A program made the position numbers and the translations under genes. From Ianthella basta (lineage: Eukaryota > Porifera > Demospongiae > Verongiida > Ianthellidae): a DNA stretch of 64,000 nt. The notes below the pieces were generated by a model. The model ran no database searches. It was not told the DNA's origin and saw only the letters and a list, made by a program, of their open reading frames with translations. Shown in pieces: positions 10,900 to 22,127 of the stretch; the first letter of the stretch is position 1; each line of letters opens with the position of its first letter. Location of the stretch: assembly GCA_964019415.1 (NCBI GenBank), contig OZ025869.1:2679142-2743141 (forward strand). Direction: 5' to 3'.

Positions 10900-11750
10900 G
10901 AGGTCTGAGTTTAAACCATTGTAGCATAGAACAGTTTGTGCTGCAGGCACCTCATACAACAACCTGCTAAATGAAAGGTGCACAGCCACTGCACAAAGAC
11001 CCTACCATACCTGCAATGTACACCATGCATGCTGTTGGCATGAGTATGACACTTCATTCTGTATCGAAACAGTCATGGAATGCTGCTTCAGTTTCACAGG
11101 CAATTGACAGATTGAAACCAATGCTGCTTCTGTTTGTGTGTGTAGTAGTCACGACATTGTTTAACGCAGTTCATTCCCTAAACCATTGTCCATTGTATTG
11201 TTGAGTAACAATGCTAATGGACAGCTGTGCATAGTGTCCACTTGCCATTAGCTATAGAACTGCACTTTCTATTTCTTTGTCACTGAATACAATGTTATAC
11301 TGCATATTGAAGAACATAATACAACCATGGGTCACATGATGTGATGCTAGACATCTGATTGGTGCTTCATAAACCGACTTCTCCAAGTATTGCTAGGTGC
11401 AGAGAACTTGCACAGAGTAGTCTAGCCAAGTCTGTTATTGTATTTATGCCATTCTTGTCACCACGTACGAGAGACAAATGATCATGACAAAAGCTTAAAG
11501 AAACCTTATGTAGTTGGTAATGTCAAAGATATGATCACGAGTTCACGACAGAGTATTCAAATGCGTATGTGGCATTCTATATATGTCTAAATCACACACG
11601 ATGCAGCACTATTTGTAAAATGGGAACACACTAGTATGATAGTTACATGTAAAGTAAAATGGGAACACACTGGTATGATAGTTACATGTAAAGTAAAATG
11701 CTGCATGCTAAAGCCACTGTTAAATCAGTCTGCACTTGTAATACTTGATC
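10900..11750. other. Spacer between collagens A and B, with a 3'-flank repeat
   Basis: No gene seen. The last 250 bp are the 3' flank of gene B and share landmarks with the 3' flanks of genes C and D (an attcaaatg..gtggcattctat block and the phrase gtgggaacacag/tgggaacacac). A 38-bp direct duplication (aaaatgggaacacactrgta...) lies at about 11616-11693. Confidence 0.6.
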
Positions 11751-12827
11751 TCAGTAGACTAGAATCTCCAGCTGCTCCACTCCAATATTTTCCAGGTTAG
11801 AGCCAAAGACATGACACATTCTCATTTCAATGTCATCACTTGCTTCCTGGTTCAGTGTAGTAGTGAACCACGGTCCTCCTCGGTTACAACAGGTACTCCC
11901 ATCCACACATCCTTGCGAGTCCCAGAGTGGATCATCAAGGTCCCACTCTGCGTCATGATATCCAGTGTCTCCCGACTCACAAAAATAGTTCTCTCCCACA
12001 AATGACTGTCCGGCAGGACCAGCGAAAGAGGCACATGGGCAGTTGCAGCAGTATGCAAAATCATAATCTTTTGACAATCCTGCAGCAAAGGTCCAGATGT
12101 GGTTTTGAGGGCTGCCGTATGTCAAAGACAGACCTGAAACATAGGCACTGTCTAGACTATTTCGGCCAAGTTGGCTACTATGGAAAGCGTAAGTATGGCC
12201 AAACTGGTACCCTCTTGCTCTTCCACAGACCTTAGTGTAGGATATCCCATGAGCTGGGAAGGTGACAGTGGAACAGAGGCCATCATTCAGTCGGGTGCAC
12301 ATCCGTGTGGAGGACACAACAGTGTAGTTCAGTCCCTGTAGGCAAACACTGTCTGAGTTAGTCATATCAATATAAGCTGCCCTCATCCATCCACCAGTGA
12401 TGTTACCACAGTTGTTGGAGTTCATTTCGCAGTAAACTCGCACTGGTCCTGTGGTAGTGTTGACCCAGTAGTACCCAGCTGGAGTGTTTGGGTTGCACTG
12501 ATAGATCTCCTTGCAGGAAGTGGCAGGGTTATTGTCAGTGATTCCTTTGCATACTAGCAGAATCCTCACTTGCTCCAGAATGTCTCCCCTCAGTTGCTCA
12601 ATGGCAGCATCAGGTACTGTACCAGGTGGGCCAGGTTCACCAGGAGCTCCATTCTTGCCAGGTTTACCGGGCAACCCTTGAACAATTGGAACAGTGTTTC
12701 TCTGGTCACAGACAGCCCCTGCTGTTTCCCCTTTAAGGAATAGGACCACAACAGAGCACAGAAGGAATAGAAGCTTGACTGCAAACATTTTGGAAGCCAC
12801 AGTGTATCCCTTGGTTGTAGCAAACAC
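11751..12827 (-). CDS. Short-chain collagen-like protein B, intact
   Basis: 358 residues in a single exon. A second Met at residue 14 (MFAVKLLFLLCSVVVLFL) gives the better signal peptide start, so the true protein may be 345 residues. After AVC the collagen part is only about seven triplets (GLPGKPGKNGAPGEPGPPG), far shorter than in A, C or D. Residues about 90-358 form the cysteine-rich fibrinogen-related domain: [81 protein letters not shown] and GVEQLEILVY. It is predicted to be secreted, possibly trimerising through the stub helix. A matrix or lectin-like role is inferred from domain type only. Confidence 0.9.
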   Translation of the reverse strand: MFATTKGYTVASKMFAVKLLFLLCSVVVLFLKGETAGAVCDQRNTVPIVQGLPGKPGKNGAPGEPGPPGTVPDAAIEQLRGDILEQVRILLVCKGITDNNPATSCKEIYQCNPNTPAGYYWVNTTTGPVRVYCEMNSNNCGNITGGWMRAAYIDMTNSDSVCLQGLNYTVVSSTRMCTRLNDGLCSTVTFPAHGISYTKVCGRARGYQFGHTYAFHSSQLGRNSLDSAYVSGLSLTYGSPQNHIWTFAAGLSKDYDFAYCCNCPCASFAGPAGQSFVGENYFCESGDTGYHDAEWDLDDPLWDSQGCVDGSTCCNRGGPWFTTTLNQEASDDIEMRMCHVFGSNLENIGVEQLEILVY

Positions 12828-13028
12828 TATTAGGGTATCAACCTTTTATTTTGAAGGATGGTGTTGATCATAATATATAGGGTAAGCTGCGCATAGCTAT
12901 AGTGTTATGGTATTAGTACAATATACGTACATTCCCTTGTATAACTATATAATAATTCTATGTGGTGTACACATTCATTACACATGTGACTTGCATGTGC
13001 AGGATATTGGGCAGTCATAATGGAGACC

Positions 13029-13036
13029 ACTTCCTG
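13029..13036 (-). promoter_or_regulatory. ETS-like site upstream of collagen B
   Basis: CAGGAAGT on the minus strand within GGAGACCACTTCCTGT, about 202 bp upstream of the ATG, the same position as in genes C, D and E. A TATATATTA sequence at 12871-12879 is a possible core promoter element. Confidence 0.45.
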
Positions 13037-13289
13037 TATTTACATCATGTATGGAGACAAGTAGAGTTACAACCTTCAACACCATATACAGTAGAACCTG
13101 TCCAAGATGGTCACTGCCACAGCCATCTCTTTAAACCAGTCAGCCTCCCTGCCACCAAAGAGCACTAACATATCTCTTAAACACTGCAGTCTACCTCTGT
13201 AATGCAATCACCTACCTGGCCCACAGGTGGCTGTCTCAGTCAACTTTAACTGTATACTGCACACACAATTCAGTGAATTGTTCCAGAAT

Positions 13290-13869
13290 GAAGGAAATGC
13301 CTATATATGAAGAAGTGATGCAGGGGGATGAATTAAGCAATGAGACAGATACCAGGATCTTGATGGAATAGACCAGGAGGGATATTGGGAAGCTAAGAAG
13401 TGACAACGCTGGACGAGTGTGTGATGTCCAAGGATGTTGAAGGTAAATAGGAGGAGAGGTGGCAGCAAAGTGGTTAGCAGCAATCTTTAATGTAGCATGG
13501 AGGACAGGAATGACACCAAAAGATTGGAGGAGAGCGATCATTTTCCCAATCCACAAGAATGGCAGTAGAAGAGTATGCAAGAACTACAGAGGGATCAGTC
13601 TGCTGTGTGCGCCTGGAAAGGTTTTTGGGAAGATCTTGAATGACAGAATGAGAAGCATAACTGAAAGGAAGATTGTGGAGGAGCAAGTGGGGTTCAGACC
13701 AGGGAGAGGCTGTGCTGAGAATATGTTTGTGATATGCCAACTTGGCGAGAAGATGCTAGAGAGAGGAGAAAAATTGTACACAGCCTTCCTGGATCTAGAG
13801 AAAGTGTATGATAGCGTTCGGAGAGCAGGAATGTGGGAGGCCTTGAAGCAGTATGGTGTACAAGGTTAG
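13290..13869 (+). pseudogene. Non-LTR reverse transcriptase fragment
   Basis: Residues from GGEVAAKWLAAIF to KQYGVQG match the N-terminal half of a LINE reverse transcriptase: DWRRAIIFPIHKNGS (region 1), YRGISLL (region 2), EEQVGFRPGRGC (region 2a) and FLDLEKVYDSV (region A; the usual KAYD is KVYD). The frame stops before the catalytic FADD box. It resembles the minus-strand LINE at 52.1-54.0 kb, so both probably belong to one clade. Truncated at both ends and non-functional. Confidence 0.85.
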
Positions 13870-13884
13870 GCTATTGAGAGCAAT

Positions 13885-14641
13885 ACAGGGTCAGTACGAA
13901 TTGAAACATTTCCTGCATTGACTGTTTTGCATGAAATGGGATAGCATAACATAGCATTCTCCTATTGAGTCTCCCATGGACTCTCCTATTCACTTAATAT
14001 TCTCATGCATGTGCGAGAAGTTTCCAGCTGCAGGTTTGAAGACGTGGTTGCCTTACAGTGAATTCACAACCCAGCGTCTCTTAGCATAGAGAGCAAGACG
14101 CTTAAACTCGCAACACTTAATTGGCATACAATATGCACTGTCATGACAGAGCTGTAAAGTTCAATTATAATTAATTTTAGCAATGATAATTATTGGCACA
14201 GCATAATTATATGTCATTCAAGACACAATGAGTGACAAAGCTTGTAATCAATGTAATGGTAAGATAAGTGAGTTCAATGCAGAATGCTCAATAGAAATGC
14301 ATAATTAACTACATATTGTGGTATTCTATGATTAATTAAAACAACGATCCATGCAGGAGCATGAATGAATCCATGAAGGGCTCTGTCTCCATTGCAGGAT
14401 AGGTAGCTAGTACACATACAACATACAAGACACAAAATTTGCATACCAGCATATTAATCAATTGTCATGGTCAAAGGCTAATTGCATTAGTATTAAATTA
14501 GCTATATAATACTACTTAATTAAAATGCAGGAGCATACTATGCTATATTTGAATGTGGGAACACAGGTATATAGCGAAGTAGTGCAATGCTGCTAAAGCT
14601 GCTGCCATGCAGATTTGCTGAGTTTCATCTCAGTAGACAAT
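13885..14641 (-). pseudogene. Relic 3' flank of a lost collagen-like gene
   Basis: This segment parallels 15420-15968, the 3' flank of collagen C: the gactctcctattcac word, the gttgccttacagtgaattca word, tgtggtattctatg and atttgaatgtgggaacacagg all occur in the same order. It ends at 14633-14641 with ctcagtagac, which is the complement of the last codons (Val-Tyr-stop) of the family. The rest of the gene is absent. A further family member therefore once lay here. Confidence 0.6.
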
Positions 14642-15354
14642 GTGCGCATCATCTGTGGTGTGCACAATAATTTGATAGATAAGGGTGACTCAGAAAGGAA
14701 TTTATGAATATGGGGAGATGAGGAAGGAGTGCTTAAGTTTGTATTCCAAGGGGTGGAGAGGGGAATATTTCAAGAGTGTGGTGATGTGTGACACCTACAA
14801 TGGAACTTCATATGGGAAGGGACCAACTTCTCAGTTCTAAAGTGCATAATTATACACAGTCCTTGCATGGTATGAGGAGGTGGGTGAAATCCCTTCAAAT
14901 GCTCAGTAAGTGAACCCATCAACCTGTGGACAAAGATGCCTGGTATACAAATGCCTATTATTATTATTATTCTACTTGCTATGATTTAAACCCTTCTCAG
15001 CCTCAAACTATAGTATATAGCTATGACATGCATGTAGTATACACATATGCAATGTTTGCATCAAGCACAGCATCTGGTGCAGGTGGTCCAAACTACCATC
15101 TGACGTGTGTGTACTACAGTATGCACATGTGCTTGTATGTATGTACACTTAAATGAATAATTATTATTATATATTGTCTGTGTATAATTCTACATGTAAA
15201 TTGCTTTGTCTGTGCATGCATACATGACATTACGGGTGGTTGAGTGTAGTCTAGCCAACGTTGCAAATGAAATTTAAGTGTGTGAGAAACTCTCTGTGAA
15301 ATTGCCTCTTTGCCTGTACACTGTCATATACTTTATATAATTATTATTCATTAT
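14642..15354. other. Spacer without a gene
   Basis: No coding signal or domain seen. There are short AT-rich runs (ttattattattat near 14958 and 15165) only. Confidence 0.5.
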
Positions 15355-15964
15355 ATGCTGTACAAAGTAAGCAGTGGTCGTGTACACTATGGTCAGGTTC
15401 ATTCCCTGAAGACTTAATGAAATTAAAACAATTCCTCCTGTGTTGATGGCATTGTATGAATAGGAAAAAAATTCCAAGTTTCCCCTGCAATGCTGCTCCC
15501 TTGAATGGTTCCCAAGGACTCTCCTATTCACCTATTCTTGGTTAACATTCATGGGTATTTCTCACATATTGTTGCCTGTAAGCGAATTCATACCTAAGCA
15601 GGTTCTGTATAGACACAGTATAGATCAGTGTATCAAGTCACAACATTTGGCATGCAATTCACTGTGACTGTATAATACTGCAGTTCAAAATGAACGGCAA
15701 TGATCTTAATAGTACAACCTGTCATTCCAGTCACACTAGTGAGAAATGACAAATTAAGGTACAGAGAAAGCCTTAAGCACACAGAAAACCTTAAAGATAT
15801 ATGTTCACTACAAACTACTCAAATGCATAATGTGGCATTCTATGCATGACAAAGACCCAATGCATGATCACACCTTATAGACTATTTGAATGTGGGAACA
15901 CAGGTATGTGCAATGCTGCAAAACCTACTACTGTAACAGTATTGTTGATTCTGCTGAAAGTGCC

Positions 15965-17218
15965 TCAGTAGACGAATATCTCCAGTTGTTCCACTCCAAT
16001 GTTTTCCAAGGTGCCCCAATGATGAGAGCACAATCTCATTTCAATGTCATCACTTGTTTCCCGGTTCAGTGTGGTAGTGAACCATGGCCCACCACGATTG
16101 CAGCAAGTACTCCCACTAGTGCATCCCTGTGAGTCCCACAAAGGGTCATTCAGCTGCCACTGATCCTCATTCGCTCCGGTGTTCCCTGATTCGCAGAAGT
16201 AGTTCTGACCAACGAATGGAGGTGAAGCAGGACCGGGATAGGGTGAAGCACAAGGGCAGTTGTGTCTGTTGTAGTTGTAGTCTTTTGACCAACCTGATGC
16301 AAAGGTCCAGATGTGATTCCGAGGACTGCCGTGTGTCACTGACAGACCTTGGACGTAGGGGTAGTTCAGAGTAGGCTGGCTAGCATAGTTGTAATTGAAG
16401 AATGCATATGTTTGGCCATATTGGTATCCCCGGGCTCTTCCGCAGACCTTAGTGTACTGTACTCCATGTGTTGGGAAGGTGGCCGAAGAGCAGGTGTACG
16501 CACTGTAAAAGTAACTTTGCAAACGGGTGCACATTCGAGTGCTGGAATAGAGTGTGTACTTGAGCCCAGTTGGGCAGGTATTACCAGCAATTGTCATATC
16601 AATGTAAGCTGCCCTCATCCATCCTCCTTTGATATCTCCACAGTTGTTGGTGTCCATCTCACAGTAAACCTGAACTGCTCCAGTGGTAGTGCTTATCCAG
16701 TAATTCCCAGATGGAGCGTGGGGGTTACTTTCATACACTGACTTGCAGGAGATAGCGGGACAGGTTTCAGTCAATCCCTTGCGCACCTCACAAATTATCT
16801 CTGTCCTCAGCTGCTGCACCTGAGTATTGGATAGTGCGCCAGGTGGTCCAGTTGGTCCCCGTGAGCCTGTTGGTCCAGCTGGTCCCCGTGAGCCTGTTGG
16901 TCCAGCTGGTCCCCGTGAGCCTGTTGGTCCAGCTGGTCCCCGTGAGCCAGTTGGTCCAGATGGTCCCTGGAGGCCCGCCGCTCCCTTCTCTCCAGCATCT
17001 CCTTTTGTTCCAGTTGGTCCCTGTGCACCGTTACTTCCATTCAGTCCAGATTCACCCGGGATTCCATTCTTACCAGGTTTTCCGGGCAGCAGTGTAATAG
17101 TTGGGAATGGAGATCTTTCTCGGCAGGCAGCCTGTGCTGCTTCTCCTCTCATCACAAAAAGGACTGTGACTGAGCTCAGAGCAAATAGGAGCTTGGCAAT
17201 GAACATGATAGATTGCAT
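15965..17218 (-). CDS. Collagen-like protein C with fibrinogen-related C-terminus, intact
   Basis: 417 residues in a single exon. There is a signal peptide (about 1-30, [18 protein letters not shown]), then Gly-X-Y repeats from about residue 45 to 133. The last part of the collagen is a 27-bp minisatellite giving four GPxGPTGSR units. The cysteine-rich domain occupies about 150-417, with [85 protein letters not shown] and GVEQLEIFVY. It is predicted to be secreted and to form homotrimers. The domain resembles fibrinogen-related and short-chain sponge collagen C-termini by its GGW and CNxGGPW motifs. Gene D is its mirror copy. Confidence 0.92.
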   Translation of the reverse strand: MQSIMFIAKLLFALSSVTVLFVMRGEAAQAACRERSPFPTITLLPGKPGKNGIPGESGLNGSNGAQGPTGTKGDAGEKGAAGLQGPSGPTGSRGPAGPTGSRGPAGPTGSRGPAGPTGSRGPTGPPGALSNTQVQQLRTEIICEVRKGLTETCPAISCKSVYESNPHAPSGNYWISTTTGAVQVYCEMDTNNCGDIKGGWMRAAYIDMTIAGNTCPTGLKYTLYSSTRMCTRLQSYFYSAYTCSSATFPTHGVQYTKVCGRARGYQYGQTYAFFNYNYASQPTLNYPYVQGLSVTHGSPRNHIWTFASGWSKDYNYNRHNCPCASPYPGPASPPFVGQNYFCESGNTGANEDQWQLNDPLWDSQGCTSGSTCCNRGGPWFTTTLNRETSDDIEMRLCSHHWGTLENIGVEQLEIFVY

Positions 17219-17366
17219 GGCAGATTCCCAGCAGCAGTAGCAGATCTAGATCTATTCACTGAAAGAGCTGCTTTGATCGTAATGAACAAATTAATTAAGG
17301 TTGTTGGTCATTCAGAGCTCGTGATAGGGTTCTGTATTCCTCTGTGGTTTCACTGAGGTATTAGTA

Positions 17367-17374
17367 CTTTTATA
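17367..17374 (-). promoter_or_regulatory. TATA box of collagen C
   Basis: TATAAAAG on the minus strand, about 150 bp upstream of the ATG. The same motif lies at the same offset in the mirror gene D (18257-18264) and in gene E (22696-22703). Confidence 0.55.
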
Positions 17375-17424
17375 CACTCTGTGCATTCAGTTGTAACAGC
17401 TAGTGAGTGTGGCTAATGGAGGTT

Positions 17425-17432
17425 ACTTCCTG
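17425..17432 (-). promoter_or_regulatory. ETS-like site upstream of collagen C
   Basis: CAGGAAGT on the minus strand within CACACAGGAAGTAACCTCC, about 207 bp upstream of the ATG and some 50 bp upstream of the TATA box. Confidence 0.5.
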
Positions 17433-17937
17433 TGTGCACTTGATTAGGGTCAGAGTACAAACCATTGTGTGTTACATAGTCTTTGTTATGCTTGAAGGTA
17501 GCCACTGTCCCTTGGCTGACCGTGCAAGTGTATATGCTGCAACATCCTGCTTATGCATGTATCCCATGTGTGCAAGTGTTCACTCTTTGCTCTTCCAAAT
17601 ATCTAATAGTTGTAGTCATCTTTGTTTAGAATCTGTTTCAGATAAATTGTTTGATTTACAATCTCATTACTTTAGTTGGTGCGCTTGTGGTTCATATTGG
17701 CATATTTCATAGTAGAATTCCCTTACTGAAGACATTTTAGTATTCATGCAGCTGCGCATGCCACACTGCATCTGTGTATTGTGCCGAATGTCTGCAGTTC
17801 CTTTTACAACCCTGCTTGCTGTATGACTGTATGGAAGCTAGCCCTCATTACATCTATGGAGCTCATCCTTTATTAGTAACATAGAATAATTATTACAAAC
17901 AAGTTTGCTATACAACCAGTTCGATTGCAGACTGGGT

Positions 17938-17978
<41 letters not shown>
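17938..17978. repeat. (GT)n microsatellite
   Basis: About 20 GT units at the centre of the palindrome spacer between genes C and D. Confidence 0.95.
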
Positions 17979-17980
<2 letters not shown>

Positions 17981-18198
17981 AGTGTTTGGCAGAAGCTGTG
18001 TGAGTATGCCAGAAGGGTGACAGAGGTCTGGCATTCGGAAGGTTGAAAACTTGGTTTTTGCTTTGGTTACAAGTCTAGTCATACTTGTGAACCACAAACC
18101 ACTGGAAAAGTAAGGAACTTATGTAATTCTCTGTTAGGTGCTAGCGCAGGTTTGTCAGCGATGCAATGGTTTGTACTCTGACCCTAATCAAGTGCACA

Positions 18199-18206
18199 CA
18201 GGAAGT
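18199..18206 (+). promoter_or_regulatory. ETS-like site upstream of collagen D
   Basis: CAGGAAGT on the plus strand, about 207 bp upstream of the gene D start. It is the mirror copy of the gene C site. Confidence 0.45.
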
Positions 18207-18256
18207 AACTTCCATTAGCCATATTTACTAGCTGTTATAACTGAATGCACAGAGTG

Positions 18257-18264
18257 TATAAAAG
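18257..18264 (+). promoter_or_regulatory. TATA box of collagen D
   Basis: TATAAAAG on the plus strand, the mirror copy of the gene C TATA box. Confidence 0.5.
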
Positions 18265-18412
18265 TACTAATACCTCAGTGAAACCACAGAGGAATACAGA
18301 ACCCTATCACGAGCTCTGAATGACCAACAACCTTAATTAATTTGTTCATTACGATCAAAGCAGCTCTTTCAGTGAATAGATCTAGATCTGCTACTGCTGC
18401 TGGGAATCTGCC

Positions 18413-19639
18413 ATGCAATCTATCATGTTCATTGTCAAGCTCTTATTTGCTCTGAGCTCAGTCACAGTCCTTTTTGTGATGAGAGGAGAAGCAGCACAGG
18501 CTGCCTGCCGAGAAAGATCTTCATTCCCAACTATTACACTGCTGCCCGGAAGACCTGGTAAAAATGGAATCCTGGGTGAACCTGGACTGAATGGAAGTAA
18601 CGGTGCACAGGGACCAAGTGGAACAAAAGGAGATGCTGGAGAGAAGGGAGCGACGGGCCTCCAGGGACCAGCTGGACCAACCGGCTCACGGGGACCAGCT
18701 GGACCAACAGGCTCACAGGGACCAGCTGGACCAACAGGCTCACGGGGACCAGCTGGACCAACAGGCTCACGGGGACCAGCTGGACCAACAGGCTCACGGG
18801 GACCAACTGGACCACCTGGTGCATTATCCAATACTCAGGTGCAGCAGCTGACGACAGAGATAATTTGTGAGGTGCGCAAGGGATTGACTGAAACCTGTCC
18901 CGCCACCTCCTGCAAGTCAGTGTATGAAAGTAACCCCCACGCTCCATCTGGGAACTACTGGATAAGCACTACCACTGGAGCAGTTCGGGTTTACTGTGAG
19001 ATGGACACCAACAACTGTGGAGATATCAAAGGAGGATGGATGAGGGCAGCTTACATTGATATGACAATTGCTGGTAATACCTGCCCAAGTGGGCTCAAGT
19101 ACACGCTCTATTTCAGCACTTGAATGTGTACCCGTTTGCAAAGTTACTTTTACAGTGCGTACACCTGCTCTTCAGCCACCTTCCCAACACATGGAGTACG
19201 GTACACTAAGGTCTGCGGTTGGTCAAAAGACTACAACTACGACAGAAACAACTGTCCTTGTGCTTTGCCCTATCCTGGTCCTGCTTCACCTCCATTTGTT
19301 GGAGAGAACTACTTCTGTGAGTCAGGGAACACTGGACTAAATGAGGATCAGTGGCAGCTGAATGACCCCTTGTGGGACTCACAGGGATGCACAAGCGGGA
19401 GTACTTGCTGCAATCGTGGTGAGCCGTGGTTCACTACTACACTGAACCAGGAAACAATTGATGACATTGAAATGAGATTGTACTCTAATCAATATGGCAC
19501 TTCGGAAAACATTGGAGTGGAACAACTTGAGATATTCGTCTACTGGCGACAGAGGCACTTTCAGAAGATTCAACAGTACTATAGTAGCTTTTGCAGCATT
19601 GCACATACCTGCATGTGTTTCCACATTCAAATAGTCTAA
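18413..19639 (+). pseudogene. Collagen-like protein D, decayed mirror copy of C
   Basis: The frame starts like gene C ([18 protein letters not shown]) and has five GPAGPTGS(R/Q) units instead of four. Three lesions separate it from C. The Arg codon CGA of STRMCTR is TGA at 19121-19123. Forty-nine residues between VCG and WSKDYNY are deleted in frame. The final stop TGA is TGG, so the frame runs on to 19639. All other cysteine-domain motifs (CTSGSTCCNRGEPWF, NIGVEQLEIFVY) are kept and the promoter is intact. It may still give a truncated 236-residue secreted collagen. Confidence 0.88.
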
Positions 19640-19727
19640 GGTGTGATGATGCATTGAGTCTTTATATCATGCATAGAATGCCACATTATGCATTTGAGTA
19701 TAGTCTGTAGTGAACTTCTATCTTTAA

Positions 19728-20360
19728 CCCATTAGGGCCCAAAGACGCAAATTTGCGTCATATATTTGTATGCGCTTAAGGCCCAATGACGCAGATTTGC
19801 GTCAAGACGAACTTTCCCTTCGTTTGGCTGCCAAGAACGGAGGAATGGTACGAACTTTTCGCAGTACGCCTAGTAGTCATTTGGCCATCATTTCGGACTC
19901 TCGCCGTCTCTTCTGGTCGTTCTCGTGCCGCGCAATCAAGCGCCGAACGTTTTGCGAAGTTACGCACCATTTTGGTGTGTGGCCAGAAAGCTACCACGTA
20001 CCACGTAGCGACAAGAACGAATGCAGTCGGCTGTTGAACAAATATTCCAGCATCTAGAGCGGCTCCTAGGTCCTTTTCTGGGTCACAGAAGTGCCAGCAA
20101 GTAAAATACAAGCGTTCGCTTACCGTTCTCATCTTCTTCGGCAGCACACGCTTGCGAAGAGTCTAGAGCTGGGCCACGAACAACCCATAGCCTTCCTAAG
20201 AAACAGCACCATGGAATGCAACACCCAGTGTCAACCCTTTGCGCGAGAAGAGCCAGGAAAGCCATCGAAAAGTAAAAGTACGGGGGTTGTACGTAGCCGC
20301 CATTTTTTAAGTTGGGCTCACAGTACACGAGCGCGAAGTTTGAAATTGGGTCCTAATGGG
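19728..20360. mobile_element. piggyBac-type non-autonomous element
   Basis: 633 bp flanked by TTAA at 19724-19727 and 20361-20364. The ends are inverted (CCCATTAGGGCCCAA against CCCATTAGGACCCAA). The mirror arm of the palindrome lacks it, which shows it arrived after the inverted duplication. TTAA targets and CCCATTA ends also mark the autonomous-type piggyBac at 54.3-57.7 kb. The ORFs inside show no known domain. Confidence 0.85.
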
Positions 20361-20890
20361 TTAAAGCTTTCTCTGTACCATAATTTGTCATTTGTCACTA
20401 GTGTGACTGGAATGACAGGTTGTGCTATTAGATCATTGATTGTACCAATTTGCTCATGCAGTAGGTGCCTTGACATGAAGTAGAGCCATTGCTATATAGT
20501 TGGTATGTATATATAATGCATGTACTGTATATATGGCAGTAGTTGTGTACAATTCTGATGCATTTGATTGGTCAACTATGACAGACACATTTGGCAGTTC
20601 ATATACGCCTGAAACACTGATCTATACTGAGAGAACCTGCATGGGTATGAATTTGCTTACAGGCAACACTACTTTAGAAATACCCATAAAACTAAGAATA
20701 GGTGAATAGGAGAGTCCTTGGAAACCATTCAAAGGAGCAGCATTGCAGGGGAAACTTGGAATTTTAGTCCTAATCATGCAATGCCATCAACACAGGAGGA
20801 ATTGTTTTAGTTTCATTAAGTCTTCAGAGAATGAACCTGGCCACATTGTACATGGCCACTGCATATACGTACGTATGTTGTACAGCAATT

Positions 20891-22070
20891 CCCATAGAAC
20901 TGTAGGAATAAGTGAAAAGGAGAGACCTTGAGAAACACAATCGAAGGAAAGGGCATATTGCTAGGAAACACCAGAAATTCAAGCAAGATAGCCATCACTG
21001 GAGGACAGGTTTCAATCCCATTGCCTCTTCAGGCAAGAAACCAGCCCAAACGCACACTGCATACAATACAAGGTATGTGGCAGCTATAATTACAGGCAAA
21101 GACGAAATTCATACTTCAAAGAGACATGTTTCCCATGCATATACATTAGACTACATATGTTACGCGCATACCTCCAACTCTATATACACTGCACGTTCAA
21201 TCATGTGTGCTAGCCTGTATCTACCTACTTAAATATATGGTCACTGTCATGCTATCAAATATTATGTATAATACTATGAATGTTTAATATTATGTGATGT
21301 CATGCTGTCATAATCAATTGGCCATTATTCCATTCATATAATGTTGGCATCCCATGCACTCGTGGACTGACCAATCAAATGCATTAGAATTACACACAAC
21401 TACTGCCATATATGCAGTACATAAATGCTATGTACAGGTGTGTATAAATGTTTCCTCCAAAATCAAGGGCAGATGTAGGGATGGGCAGTGTGTACCTGCA
21501 AGGTAAAACTACCTGGCAGAAAATAATAGGAACAAGGAGGAGGGCCAGTCCATGCAAAGAGTGGGGCCAGCTGGTCCATGCAACAAGGAGGGTCGGTCCA
21601 TGCAAAACCCAGGTCATTAACATGTGCTGACTTTGAATACGTTTTCACCATCCCTACATCTGCCAACATTTTGCCATGCTTGCGGTCTTACTACCATCCC
21701 CTGTTTCTCCGCCTGCGTATTATAGTGCAATTGCAAGTGTACATGTGAGTGCATGTGCAATAACATGGGTTGCCACAGGAGACTATATCCTATTGCATGC
21801 ATATGCCCATTCCAGCTACATGTTCCCATGTACATCAATACCATGCACCATGCTGAATGCATACATCCATGTACAGCAGATTTATGCATCCTCGCAGCAG
21901 TTCCCATAACTGGGTAGTCTTTACCTGGGATACGAACGGGGTGACATATAATAGGTAGGTACAGTACCAGTCTATATCCTGGGTAACGACTGCCCATGGT
22001 GTGGGAACTGCTGCAAGGTTGCATAAATCTGCTGTACATGATCGATGACTGAAGCGCTAATGAGGAAAGG
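20891..22070. other. Spacer with a hairpin
   Basis: No gene supported. A foldback lies at about 21873-22042: the words catgtacagcagatttatgc and gcagcagttccca return as their complements after about 60 bp. A gtccatgcaa-type short repeat runs from 21549 to 21607. Confidence 0.55.
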
Positions 22071-22127
22071 CTGTGGTAGGTGGGTCAAGGATATATTTCA
22101 ATTACCTATGTTTGGATAGGCTGAGAG

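Larger units (their letters stand above)
15355..20890. repeat. Large palindrome containing collagens C and D
   Basis: The left arm 15355-17467 is the reverse complement of the right arm 18164-20890. Matching landmarks are gacttaatgaaattaaaaca (15410s) with its complement at 20810s, the 3' flanks, the whole of genes C and D, the promoters, and the inner border accattg at 17461-17467 with caatggt at 18164-18170. The central spacer (17468-18163) is unique and contains a (GT)n tract. The right arm has since gained a 633-bp insertion (19728-20360) and lost 147 bp inside gene D. Confidence 0.9.

Noticed and set aside
16827-17240. Plus-strand ORF rich in GPREPVGPA
   Set aside because: It is the antisense shadow of the collagen repeat of gene C. 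A Gly-X-Y repeat read backwards also gives a Pro/Gly repeat. The same applies to 18391-18831.
19776-20147. 123-codon minus-strand ORF
   Set aside because: It lies wholly inside the TTAA-flanked element, shows no domain, and overlaps other open frames.
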